NCBI GenBank assembly: GCA_021613535.1
Contig: CP075494.1
Location: 7,440,001-7,504,000 of the forward strand
DNA from: Adineta vaga
Taxonomy: Eukaryota; Rotifera
DNA length: 64,000 nt
Reading direction: 5' to 3'
The notes below the pieces were generated by a model. It was given only the letters and a program-made list of their open reading frames with translations. It made no database searches and was not told the origin of the DNA. Each line of letters starts with the position of its first letter. The stretch's first letter is position 1. Made by a program: the position numbers and the translations under genes. Shown piece after piece: positions 25,463 to 38,200 of the stretch.

Positions 25463-27526
25463 AGATAGTGTTCATCTATTTTTTATTATAATTTCTTTTT
25501 TCTAGTCTAAAGCATTTTTAATGTATGAATAATGATCTTTTCTAAAAATATTTTTTTCGAAATAAAGCTCAAGATAAAATTATTCTTATGCAATGAAAAT
25601 GAAAGGTACTTTTATTCACCATTATTTCCATACACTTAAATAATAATTTAAAATGAAATGATTCGTTGAATAGAATGTTTTCATTATTTATTTGAAGGGT
25701 TTTTTATTGTTTCTATAGAATCTTTATGAATATTTGTTTGAAAAATATATTAAAATCACCGATCGCCATTTGAGAAGAAAAAGAGACGGAAACTATGCTA
25801 GTTAATTTACAAAAAAGAAAAAACTAATTGGAGTGAAAATTATTAGCTTTTAATCAATTAGAACATGATATTTATTTTGAAAAGAAACTATCGCCTACAT
25901 CAATCTTCTTAATTAAGTCAATTACTAAATATAAACATATTTCTAAAAATAAATAAATTCTTTAAAGAAAAGATCAACCAACTCAGATCGCCTCTCCTGC
26001 GTATGTATTTTCATAATTCTTGATCTTGACATTGTGTTTTCTTTAGAACGAAACCCAATCATTAACCTAAATGGATTTTTTTTCTAATCTTGTCAATAAT
26101 TTCTTCAGTCTCAGAAGACGTACAAAAGGAAGATGTAAACATTGATAAACAGAACCATATAGCAACCATGCATACTAAAGTGCTTTGAGGGTGTAATGAG
26201 ATCTCAGTTTAATATATATTTTTGGCAGAAAATCGAGATTCTAAGTGATCAAATAGATAATATGATTTAGTAACAATGAAAACAAGTTCATTTCGTTTAT
26301 CCGATGATAATCGCACTTGATTAAGTAGAGAAATGATATATGGAATGATCAATAATCATGACAACAATATGACCCTTTCTCATTCATCTATTATCATTGA
26401 AGAGACTAAATGAATAAAGTTAACCAAATGGTAAACACAAAGAACGGAAGACAACGCCTGTCTGTCTATGTTGTTAATGCGTGTTGTAACAGTTCTCTGT
26501 CTTTTTTCTATTTCCTCAGTTAGGAAAATAACATAGATGTTGATATGTTTTTTTTTGTTGTTATGATGACATCTTGACAATCACTAAGCATAATCATAAA
26601 TTTAACTAATTGATACTATCATTAATCATTACAGAAATCTCATCTTATTGTCGATTAACTGACTGTAAGAAACAAGAAGAATAATTTAATTTACTTGCAT
26701 GATTTCAAAGATTTTTCTACTAAGTAATTATTTAATTTTGCTCGTCGACATTTTGTTTTTTTGTCTCATAAGAAAAGAAAAACGACTCGAGCATAGTGCT
26801 TACGAGAATAACTATAATTATTATTTCTTTACATCGGTTATTAGAAGAAAAATGCACGAGACCAGTTTTCTTTTCCATTCTTTTCCACATACCTAAACAG
26901 ACACTCGAAAGAAGAAGAAGAAAAAAGAAAATGCAAATGCACTAATACCAATAATGTATGTATGTTATTACACATATCCATGCTGCTTGTCAAAATCATT
27001 TCTAATACGAATGAGCAAAAGAAACAAAAATTAGATTTGCCATCATTTCTATTATCCTTTTCTCGTATCTATCAAAACATTCAACGAGAGAAAAAAAGTT
27101 TCAGTAGTAAGCAACAAAACAAAGTTATATGTTGAATATATATCTAATGGGCTTATCACTAAAAATCTGTATGTTCGCGTCTATTTAGCTGACTTCCGTC
27201 TATTTCATTAGATTTTCTTCCTTATACCAATGTCTGTAGGAGAAGAAGAAGAAGGAGAAGAAAAAGGGGGAAAAACATGCAGTTCTTTTCTTTTTTTCCT
27301 TCTTGTTCTCTTGCTCTCATAAGTATCAAATGACAGTCGATAATAGAGAGTATACTAATACCAAAAAGTTATCAATATATCTATATCTATATATGTTAGA
27401 GCTCCTTTTCTATATTGCACTTATGTATTTTGATAAATGTTCCTCTTTTAGATGTATAGAGTTTGCTTTTCTTTCATATTGAAATAATTCAATGAAGAAA
27501 ATTAAATATTAGGAAATTTTTTGAAC
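25463..27526. other. intergenic region
   Basis: About 2.06 kb, the largest gap in the window. AATAAA at 25561-25566 fits the DRAM-like gene. The rest is AT-rich with GAAGAA and TATC/TATA short repeats (27240-27265, 27380-27400). No coding, RNA or mobile element is supported. It probably holds the upstream regulatory region of the PLCL gene. Confidence 0.5.
25561..25566 (+). terminator. polyadenylation signal AATAAA for the DRAM-like gene
   Basis: The hexamer lies about 100 nt downstream of the stop codon at 25460-25462. Confidence 0.55.
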
Positions 27527-30500
27527 ATGAACGGTGATCTTGATGAAACAAACAATACAGTCAGAAGCCTATCCATAACTACACTTCAAAAACAACAAAT
27601 CAATCGACGTCGAGCGTTTTTTCATGATGATATTATTGTTGACAATAATAAAAATATGTCAACAAATGATGAAAATATTTCAACAAATAATGAAGAAAAT
27701 CCGACGAATAAAGTCTTTAAAAGAAAAGTTGTTTCATTTAGTGCAATGCCATTTGAAAAGAAAGTTGCTGATGGTAAAATTTCATCTTCATCTTCTTCTT
27801 CTTGTTTGATAATAAATGAATGAATTTAGTAAGTGATTGTCTTCGATATATGCAAGAAGGAAGTGATTTACTTAAAATTCGTTCGTATGCTCGACAATTT
27901 CGTCGTCTTTATAAATTAAATGATGTACTTACAGCGATCAATTGGTATCCATCCGCAAAAAAACCATCAAAAGCAATGAGTAAAGAGATTTCTCATTATT
28001 TCAATTCGTTTTCTTAAATTTTTTCTCATATGATTTTAGTTACGATTAATTCAATAAAAGAAGTACGCCTTGGAAAAACAACTGAACGTCTACGTGAACA
28101 TGCTCAACAATATGAAAATGAATCGGTTTTTTCGATTATTTATACCATTGATACAAATGAGTATGCCTCACTCGATCTTGTTGCTAGTAATACTGATGAA
28201 GCAAACATATGGGTGACAGGTTTATCATGTCTCATTGCTGATCATGGTAATCCATTAACATCAGCAGGTAAATAAAGCTTAGATTTAATATGAAACAGAA
28301 TGTATTGTCTTTGAATAGATCTTGAAGATCGTCAACAAATGCGTGATCGATGGTTACATGATGCATTTGCTGTTGGATTATCATCATCATCAGGCCATTC
28401 TGAACAGATCAATTCAGGTGAATATCGAATGTTAACAGGAAAGAATACGATTGAAGAAGATGAAGCTATTCGTTTACTTTGTGATTGTGGCATTTCGGAA
28501 GAGAAAGCAAAAGTTCGATTACAAGTAAATTAATTCATTTTATAATAAAATAGATTATCTTTGATGTTTTGTTTAGGAAATTCAAACGAAAAAACCTGAA
28601 GATGTTCGTAGATTTTTTTCGACAGAAGAACTTGTCGATATTTTCAAAAAGTTATCAACACGACCAGAGATTTATCATCTTCTAGTCAGGTTGTTCAACT
28701 CATATTGAGTTTACTGAAAAAGACAAGAATATACTTCTTTACTTTTAGATATTCTCAGAATCGAGATTTTCTCTCCACACAAGATCTAACATTATTTCTC
28801 GAAGCTGAACAAGGCGTAATTTATTCATTATTAACAAAGAAAATGAAAGATTCGATTTGTTTTTTTCTCTTTCAGATGTCAAAAATTACACGAGATAAAT
28901 GTACACAAATTATACAAGAATTTGAGCCTTCAACAGAAGCTAAACTCTTAGGCCATTTAGGTATCGATGGTAAGTCTCAATTGAGGGTTAATAATATCTT
29001 ACATGTTAATCTTTCGAATTATCAGGTTTTACAAATTATCTTTTATCTGCGGAATGTGATATATTTAATCCAAGTTATAGATCAATTTCACAAGATATGG
29101 ATCATCCATTGAATCATTATTTTATCGCTTCATCATATCATACGTAAGCGTAGAAATAGAAATGTTAATTGATAGAATATTCTATTTATTCGTAGATTTT
29201 TATTGGCTGATCAATTAAAAGGTCCATCGAGTGTTGATGGTTTTATTCATGCATTAATGCGTGGTTGTCGTTGTTTGGATCTTCATTGTTTTGATGGATC
29301 TGATGGTCAACCATTAATACATAATGGGACATTAACATCTCGTATATCTCTAGCAGAAGCATTAGAATGTATAAATAACTATGCATTTGAAACATCAAAG
29401 TAAATGATCTTCTTCTTCTTTTTTTTGATAATAAAATCTTGATATTTTCAGTTATCCATTAATTTTATGTATGGAATTACATTGTTGTATTAGTCAACAG
29501 GAACGGGTTGCTCAATTGTTAGTTGAAATTTTTGGTGAAAAACTTTCTGTTAATCATTTATCGTTATCAAATGATGAAACTCTTCCATCACCCAATGATC
29601 TACGTGGAAAAATAATTATTAAAGTAAAACTAAAAACCAAGAATATTTTTATTTTATTATTCAATTGGATATTTAGAGTAAGAAATTAACGCCTTGTGCG
29701 TTGAAAGAAATCAATCAAGAATATGGAGAAATTACCGACGATGAGGATTGTTATGAAGATAATAAGCGACGATCGAAAAAAGTAAGAATAAAACGAAGAT
29801 GATTGTAATGAGAAGATTATTCCTTTTTTTTTCTTAATAGGAATTAAATCATAATAAAAAATATCGGAAATTATCTCGTGTTTTTTCGGATCTTGTTTGT
29901 TTACTTCGTTCGACATTATTTGAAGATTTTACGAATGCATTTAATGAACGTAAGGAAATGCTTTGGTTGTATTTTTTAATTGATCATTAATCTATTTTAT
30001 TGAATAGAACAATTGGATCAAGTGTGTACATTTAGTGAAAATGCTGGACTTCGTTTAGCCACAACTGATGCCGAAGAATTTATTACTTATAATAAACGAT
30101 TTATCTCCAGGGTTATACCCGGAACATGGCGTGTAGATTCATCCAATCTTAATCCACAAGATTTTTGGAATGTTGGTTGTCAAATGGGTTAGTTACATAG
30201 TAATTTGTCAGAGAAAACAACAATCATTTCCTCAACAATTATGTTCATTTAACCGACGGATAGTTCCGGAGTCATTCTCAGTTCTAAATTTAAAAGAAAA
30301 TCTACGAGCAACTAGTCACGCTCAGGAAAAGTGTGTGTTTACTCACTGATATGTTAAGATAATCTATTAGTTCATTTAGTTTCCATGACAATATCTTTTA
30401 TTATTTAGTGGCAATGAATTATCAAACTGCAGGAAAATTTATGGATATATATATAGGTCGTTTTCTGACTAATGGTGGTTGTGGTTATATTCTAAAACCA

Positions 30501-32165
30501 AGTTATTTACGACCAAATAAAACAACAATAGCTAACAATAGACTAACAAATAATTTCTATTCGTCAAATACACCACAGATACTTCATATCAAGGTATGAT
30601 AATAACTCGACTAGATTACGTGTTGATTTCGTTTTCGGTTTTTTTTGAAAACTAAAAGGTGATTAGTGCTCTTCATCTTCCACGGCCTGAACAAGCGGAA
30701 TTAAAAGCAAATTCAGTCGATCCATATGTTGTGGTACAGATTTTTGGTGTACCAAGAGATTGTGATGAAGCACGAACAAAAACAATTTATCATAATTGTA
30801 AAATTTTCCTTTCGTATCATTGATATTTTTCTCATTATTGAATCGTTTTCTCAGGTGAAAATCCACAATTTAATGATACATTTGAATTTGAAATTGCTTT
30901 TCCTGAATTAGCACTTGTACGATTTGTTGTGCTCGATGATGATTCACTTGATTATGACTTTATTGGACAATATACATTACCATTTGAATGTATTCAACCA
31001 GGTAAAATCTTTTTTTTCTGGTTCAATCGAGTGTTTACTAAGTTTTTTTGTTCTAGGCTATCGACATATTCATCTCTATAATATTGGTGGAGATCTCATC
31101 TCGAATGCCTATCTATTTGTTCATATCGTTATTAATAGTAAATCATTGGCTGTTGTATGTTTCCCATAAGCTTTGTATTGATAATTGATTTACATAGTTT
31201 TTCTATTGATTCTTTCCATAGAAACCTCGACGAACATTATCACGATATCGTCATTCTATCACGCGTCGTAAACTACGTATTGCATCATTTCGACCAGTAT
31301 ATTATAAACAAATCGATGATCTTTTTAAAGTACGTGAGAAAGCTCATGATCTTGTCAATTTCTTATTCATTGCATCATATACATTTAGTCTGTTATACAA
31401 CCATTGGAAACTGCTTTTGAATATCGTCATGGTGTTGAACAGAGTCTTAGTGAATTAAATGAACGATGTGGTTTACCAGGCATCTCCAATGTCAAACAAT
31501 GTGTAAGAAAAATTGCTAGTCGATTACAAAAGGGTAATCTTAATGGTGCTGTTGTTATTCGAAATCAATCGAACGTAAGTTTATTGGTATGTCATGACGA
31601 CCGAATTCTTAATTATCATATTTATAAAGGTTCCAATCTTTGAATATTCAACGACATTACCAGAATTATCTCGCCAGAGTATCATTGCTTTAGAAGAAGT
31701 AAGTAATAGTGATAGAAATGAAATTTTTGATAAGAGAATAAAATATTTCTATATAGGTTACGAATCGTTGTCGAGCTTTAGTAGAAAATGGTAATTCAAT
31801 GTATCAGAAAGTAAAAGATAATGGTTTAATATTTATCAATGATTAAATAACAATTTTGTTTTCATAGTTATGCAATGTTCGCACGGAAATATCTGAGTTA
31901 AGCCAAGACATTCCTAAATTACTTGAAACAAATGGTTTACGTGGAAAAAAATTTACCAAAGCAATCGATAATTTCTCATATAATCTTGCACTTTTACATG
32001 GTCAAACAGATTTATTGAACAAAGCAAAACATGATGCTAGTATTACTATTCAACAGGTATTTAAAAACTATTTATTATTAGTTCTAAACAAAACTTTCAT
32101 ATTTATTTACAAAGATTTTTGAAGCTGCTGAAACAACGCACTTACTCATCCCATCAACTTCATGA
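27527..32165 (+). CDS. PLCL: inactive phospholipase C-like protein (PLCL / PRIP)
   Basis: Phospholipase C-related but catalytically inactive protein. Vertebrate PRIPs bind inositol phosphates, protein phosphatase 1 and GABA-A receptor trafficking factors. Twenty-three exons from 27527-27773 to 32115-32165 join to 1,073 codons (1,072 residues). Order: N-terminus with [13 protein letters not shown], the PRIP-type PP1 site (K-V-x-F); PH domain ending [18 protein letters not shown]-hand region; X domain [21 protein letters not shown] domain [20 protein letters not shown] and [15 protein letters not shown]2 domain with [15 protein letters not shown] and RFVVLDDDS; and a C-terminal helical part [20 protein letters not shown] that is specific to PLCL. 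Against PLC-delta1, His311 and Asn312 are replaced by Tyr-His, and the Glu341/Asp343 pair reads Asp/His. ATG 27527 is the first ATG in frame. Confidence 0.95.
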
Positions 32166-33659
32166 CGAAAGAAGAAAAAATAACTACATCTTTGGTATTC
32201 CGTATGTCCCTGTTTGAGATAAATGCTTTTTTTCCTGTTAATGTGTTTTTTTATCTATGCCTAGATGCATATATATATTTTTTGATATACTTCATTCAAT
32301 GATCTAATAAATAATGGTTACGTCAACGATTGTAATGTTTGTTTTTTTCCATCAAGACATGCTTAAGGATGAAGATATTCTTGTTGAATTTCATTTCAAC
32401 TATGACTTGTCAAAACCGATGTTTGACTTGGTCAAAATGATGGATTATCCAACTGCTAATTGACTATTAATGGATCGATCAGTTATCTTACTACATGACT
32501 GAAACAATCAAAACAATCTTTTTGTTTGACTGTCGAAACCTTGCAAGAAGTTCTATGTTCTATTGACTGAAACCTTTCTTGTCTTTGAGAATGACAATAT
32601 TATATTAGATTAAATGTTCGACAAGAGAGACATTGAAATGATACACATGAGACAAGAAGAATTTGTCGCTTGTCTTCTTTTGCTAAATGACAGGCAGAGA
32701 TTGCAACAAGACGTCGATATTAGTGTCGACTGATGGAGTGATATTATTGCTCTCCTTGGTATTTACTTTCCGCACTAGTTTTAACAAACTATCACAGTAT
32801 AATGGAATCGTCGTAAGATATAAAAGTTTGTGTTTCTCTAGAAGAAATTGATGATTATAATAATTTAATTTGTGTGTTAAATCATTTTTTTTTGTCAATC
32901 CTGAATATACTTGAATTAATGCATACAAGTGCAAAGAAAAACAATCATATCTACCTACTTATCTACTTCTGATATTATTATCCTTGATGAAATGTTGACA
33001 ATTGATATACCAACATCATTAGGAGTACACCATTGATCCAATCATTGCACTCTCGAAATGCACATCTTGGTTCAATAGTTATGTTCTAATGTATAAACAT
33101 TACATGTTATTCAAGAAGTTGATAATACAGAAAGCATATGAGGGCGATATAGATATATCAGTTGACACTTGATAATGTATGACAAAAAAGTAAATCGTAA
33201 TGTTTTCCTATGATAAAGTTCTATGAATAACCGGTTTATGTGTCAAATTTAATCAACAACAATATGACAAATAAGAATGAGAGGCAAGGGAAACAAGAGA
33301 AAGAAACATGTATTAACTGGATTTTTTCTATCGATATCGTCTTCGAGCAAGTATGAGAAGAAAAAGAAGATGCAGAAGAAGAAGAAGGAGATAGAATACG
33401 CCCAATAGTTGTCTACATTGCTAACGCCTTCGTTTTTTTGTGTATATGGAAGGTCGAGTACTGTACGGTATTGTCTTCCTCATTCTCTTTTCTTGTCGTA
33501 GAAGATTTCCTTGAGACATGGTGATGGATAGGCGACTTGTTAGTTTCTACGACAAATAATTTGCTTATTTGTATCAGTCTCCCTTTCTAAATAGACGAAA
33601 ACGATAGAAGGTAAAAAAAGATTTTAAATTGATATTTATTTCTCTTCCTAGATATCATT
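32166..33659. other. intergenic region upstream of the titin-like gene
   Basis: About 1.5 kb of AT-rich DNA. A GAAGAAGAAG run lies near 33358-33395. A minus-strand open frame at 32683-32934 has no recognisable family and no supporting exon context. It presumably contains the promoter of the muscle gene; no MEF2-like element was firmly identified by eye. Confidence 0.5.
33632..33651 (+). promoter_or_regulatory. 3' splice-acceptor-like site upstream of the titin-like start
   Basis: The run ATATTTATTTCTCTTCCTAG ends 8 nt before the ATG at 33660. It may be a trans-splice acceptor or the end of a 5' UTR intron. Confidence 0.4.
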
Positions 33660-35287
33660 ATGTCCCTTGCATACGAGCCACGCTTTACTGAACCACTAAA
33701 AGCTTCATATATTGTACGGGAAGGGCAACCAGTAAAACTCTCCTGTCGTTTTGATGCATCACCGAAAGGTACCATAACATGGCTAAAAGATGGCACTGCA
33801 ATTGATTTCGAAGAACTTGGCATTTCTCGAGATTTTACGGTTAGTTCTTAATCTACGATTATACAATAGTTATTCTTTGACTTTTGTCAATCATAGGTTG
33901 TCAAAGAAGTCGATTATACAGCATTATTAATCAAAGAAGCATTTCCAGAAGACACTGGTTCATATATAGTTGTAATTCGCAATGCAGTAGGAGAAGCTCA
34001 TTCATTTACACAATTAAGTGTGGAAGACTTTTTTTGTCGAACACCGTAAATATATGTTGCTCTTTACTAGATCATTTCATTTTGTTTTTATTTTTAAAGA
34101 GAATCAGAATTATCTGATACACCAAGTAAACCTGTTTTTGTTCAATCTCTGCGTGATATAACTATCAATCAAGGACAAAAATTAAAATTACATGCAGCAG
34201 TCAATGCTCATCCAGAACCGGAAGTAGGAAATACTTTATTTATTTTCGGAAAAAAAAGAAGAAAATTTCTTCCTATTTCTTAAGATTATTTGGTATCGAA
34301 ATGATATTCCATTGAAAAATTCACGTGATCTAACAATGACATTCGATGGACAATTGTGTACATTAATGAGAGATCGATGTGAAAAGGAAAATGATACAGG
34401 AATCTATCGTATAACAGCAGTTAATTCAATGGGTCAAGCTGAATGTACTTGTCAAGTTATTGTTCAATCAAATGATACACAATTAACACGTGGACATCTT
34501 CAATCGAATCGTTCACAACCAATTGCTAGTACTACTAGTCAATTAATACAAGAGAAAATAGTACAAGAAGGAGAAAAACTTCTTTCAGAATCACTTATTG
34601 AAGAACAACCTATACCACAAAATACTTGGATTAAAGAGTCAAAATCAGTATCGAATACATATGAACAACAAGTATATTTTTCGATAAAGAAATTTAGTAG
34701 TAATTAAATGTGATCTTTTCTTTTCTTGTTCCTCTCATTCTGATAGATTCAAACTAGCAATGGTACTGATACATTGGAAGTACCAAGAATATCTCGTAGT
34801 AGAGCTGGTTTTCATCAAGCTAGAACTATGAAATTTGGCAATGAAATAAAACCTTCACCAATAATGAATATCTTACCAACTATGCCTGCACCTGAACCAA
34901 TGATAACTACTCCAACTGGTTTTCCACCTGAATTTCGACAATTATTTCATGATAAAAATGCACCTCTTGGTTCAACAATAAAATTCGAAGCTCGAGTGAT
35001 TGGTACACAACCATTAAATGTAAATTCTGTCTTTTTATAATCATGTAAACTATTATCTAATCTAATTATTTTCAAGGTTTATTGGTTATTTAATGGTTCG
35101 CCAATAACTCATCTAGGTCACAATCAACACTATCAACAACAAATCTTTAATGATACTTATATATTAACTATATCTAATATTCGATATGATGATATTGGTA
35201 AATATACATTACATGTCGAAAATTCATGGGGTAAAGCAACATGTACTGCTGAATTACTTGTTCCACCACCTACCGTTATAAGATACG
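33660..35287 (+). other. N-terminal Ig domains 1-3 of the titin-like gene
   Basis: Ig1 (33660-34040) keeps the B-strand Cys (LSCRF), the core Trp (ITWLKDG) and DTGSYIV. Its F-strand Cys is missing. Ig2 (about 34120-34470) has IWYRNDIPL and DTGIYRITAVNSMG. Ig3 (about 34900-35270) has VYWLFNGSPI and DIGKYTLHVENSWG. A Ser/Gln-rich linker with several QxxQ pairs separates Ig2 and Ig3. The six exons are phase-compatible. Confidence 0.8.
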
Positions 35288-38200
35288 GTAAGAAAATCTT
35301 AAATGAAATTTATCACTCTATAATTTCTTTTAACCAAATGCACTTTACTCTACCTCATGCACGCATATGCTTATTTTCTTAGACAGTATTCATTTATTTT
35401 TATTTAGAGTACATCGTCGTTTTCTTTGATGCTTCTGTGTATATAGATATACATATATGTCTGCATCTATCTCGTAGTTGAAATGGTTTGCTTGTCTTGT
35501 CTATTCTTATGCATTTGCTTTGTGAATGTTCTTTTACCATGAATAAAAAAAAGGATACAAGAAAGATAAGTATGTCGTTGTGGTTAGAATTGTCTTTCGT
35601 TAGTTGATTAACAATACGTTAAGACTTCTAATAGAGAACCCTAGAGAAAAATAAAAAGCAACAAATCTCGCTTGCCATCGCTTTCTTTGTGTTCTTCATC
35701 TCACAAACAAATGTTGTTTGTCCGCCTCCAACTGACAATACTTGGCCACGATCTTCTTTCTTTCTCTCTCGGTTTTTTTTTCGTCTCTAACAGCGACGAA
35801 GAGAAAAGATGACGATAACAACAACTCATTTTCTCCATATCCATCTTACTCGTCATATGTGTTAAGATATAGACTTGTTTGTATAAACGACCTAACGCAG
35901 AAGACGAACGATGAATGGAAGAAAATAAGAAGATAAAACAGAAAGAAGTTAGTCGATATCCATCTATCCATCCGTCTTCAAGCCATTGATTCTTTGTACA
36001 GAAGAGAGAAGAAAAAGAACACGTATGTGCCCATACATAACGTTTCGCGGAAAATGATTGATTCTGGAAAATAACATAACAGATATAGGAAGCAAACGGC
36101 AGAAAAGGAAATACATTCTTGTTGGAACGAAGAAAAAAAGCATATAGAGAAGAAGAAGAAGAAGAAGAAGAAGGAAAAAAGAAAATATCCGTGTTTGTAA
36201 AATATCATCTCAGTCGTTTGTGGTTCTCTGCTTTCATGAGAAGTAGTGATCATCTTCTCCTGTAGCCAATATGCATCGAGGATCTTCTTCACCTGTTCGT
36301 ACGAGAATAATTAAACGTCGAAGTGCAAGTAGTGGAAATGATGAAAATAATCGAGGTAGGCTTTCTAACAATAGGAAATATATCATCATCATAATTATCA
36401 AGAATGTCATTTATATTGTCTTTTCGACTCGCTTTTCTTTCTTTTTTTTGTTTCTTGTTATATCTTTGTGTTGGTGGTAGTGGCCATTCAAATACAAATA
36501 CTAAATTTGTTTGTTCCTATAAATATCCTCAAGCACATATATATATATATATATATAAACGTATGTCTGTATCTTGTACGGTTCGTTCGTCTAGTTTGTC
36601 GCTTGATGCTCGCTTTTCAGCACTAAACGACGATGTACTCTCTTGTAAATGGATTTTCAACGAAACAGAAAAATATGATCCAGAATGTTTACATACCAAC
36701 GAAATCAATGAATACTGTTTATATTAAACGAATGAATATCTATCTCTATCGTAATTTCAAGCGTAAATAACAATAAATAATTTGTTTTGTATATATCTTC
36801 ATCCAAAAGGCACCAACAAGAGCATGTTATCTAATTTGCTCGTTGAAATGTCACCATCTCCGCCTATATCACGTAAAAGACAAATTGAAACTAATCAACA
36901 ACAACAACAGCAATCATCCTTGATTACTCAATCAGTTGGTCAACAGTCATCATTTATTTCCTCAACTAGAAATGATAATAAACGTCATCGTCCATCTCAA
37001 AGTCACTCATTAACACGTTCAGATGATTATCGTCGTGTACGACAATATCCGAAAACATTGGAAATTTTTATTCCTTTCGATACAAATGATAAACAAAATA
37101 CAACGACAACAAAAATATATGAATATGAAATCGAGAAAAAACGACGATCATCTTCTGAAAATCTATTCAAGCAACGTCAACGAGAGAATTTTCAAGTAGA
37201 ACAAGAATATTTACGTTGTTTAGATGATCTTACAGATGAGTATGAGAAATTAAAACGTCGTAGAAAATCTGTTGATAATCGAAAGAAATCAACAAATTAT
37301 GAAACAACGGAACAACATGAAACGATTGAACGAACCTATCAATATAATCAACCAACAACTCATCAAAGTAAATATGAAAATACTTATCAACGTTCTGCTT
37401 CGGAGAATATTCTTCATAAACGTTTTCAACCAATGATCGTATCAGATTTAACATTAAGTCAAGATAATTTTTCGAAAATTGATTATAATCTTTCTCATAA
37501 AGAACGTTCAAGACCAATTCATATTCATACATCAACAGGCTCTATACCTGGAGAAACAAGTATTAAATATGTACGTACAGAACCTTTACCTGTCGAAGTA
37601 CTTGTACCAAAACCACAAATAACATCAACATATGGAGAACATTCATCAACTGTTCAGCAAAATGTTCGACAAGCCACACGAAAAATTACTACAAATATTC
37701 ATCGACAACCACGACGACGAACAATTGAAGGTCAACATGAATTACGTGTTATTGAACAACCTATTACATCAGGTCAAACACTTCCTGTCGAATTTACAAT
37801 TCCCAAACCAATTGAAACATTACCTGTAGAACATTCATCAACATTCGTCGTCAAGTCAAGAAAAGGTGGTCGATTTCATACAGTCGATATTAGTCAAACA
37901 TTGGGACGTGAACGTCGATTATCAGGTGAACATGAACTTCGTATTATATCCGAACCAATACGATCCAGTTCACATAATAGACCAGTTGAAATATTATTTC
38001 CTAAGCCAACATTAACTTCACAAACAAGTCAACATTCATCAACAATAGTCAGACAAAATCGAATACCAAAGTCAAGTCTCGTACTTGATAATATTCAAAC
38101 GATATTAAAAGGTGAACATGAATTACGTTTAGTCGATCGACCAATTCAATCTGGTCCAGGTAATAGTGTCGAATTAATAGTTCCAAAAAGTGTGACTGAT

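Noticed and set aside
32683-32934. Minus-strand 83-codon open frame in the gap before the titin-like gene
   Set aside because: No family resemblance, no neighbouring exon with matching phase, AT-rich composition.
33660-35287. Separate small Ig gene ending before the 978-bp intron
   Set aside because: The exon at 35077-35287 ends with a clear GTAAGA donor in phase 1 that matches the next exons; no stop or poly(A) signal follows directly.
36404-36727. Open frame overlapping the TA microsatellite
   Set aside because: Lies in an intron whose flanking exons join in phase; translation includes the microsatellite (alternating Tyr-Ile).
37230-37535. Antisense open frame over the family-A region
   Set aside because: Shadow of a long repetitive sense exon; no independent support.
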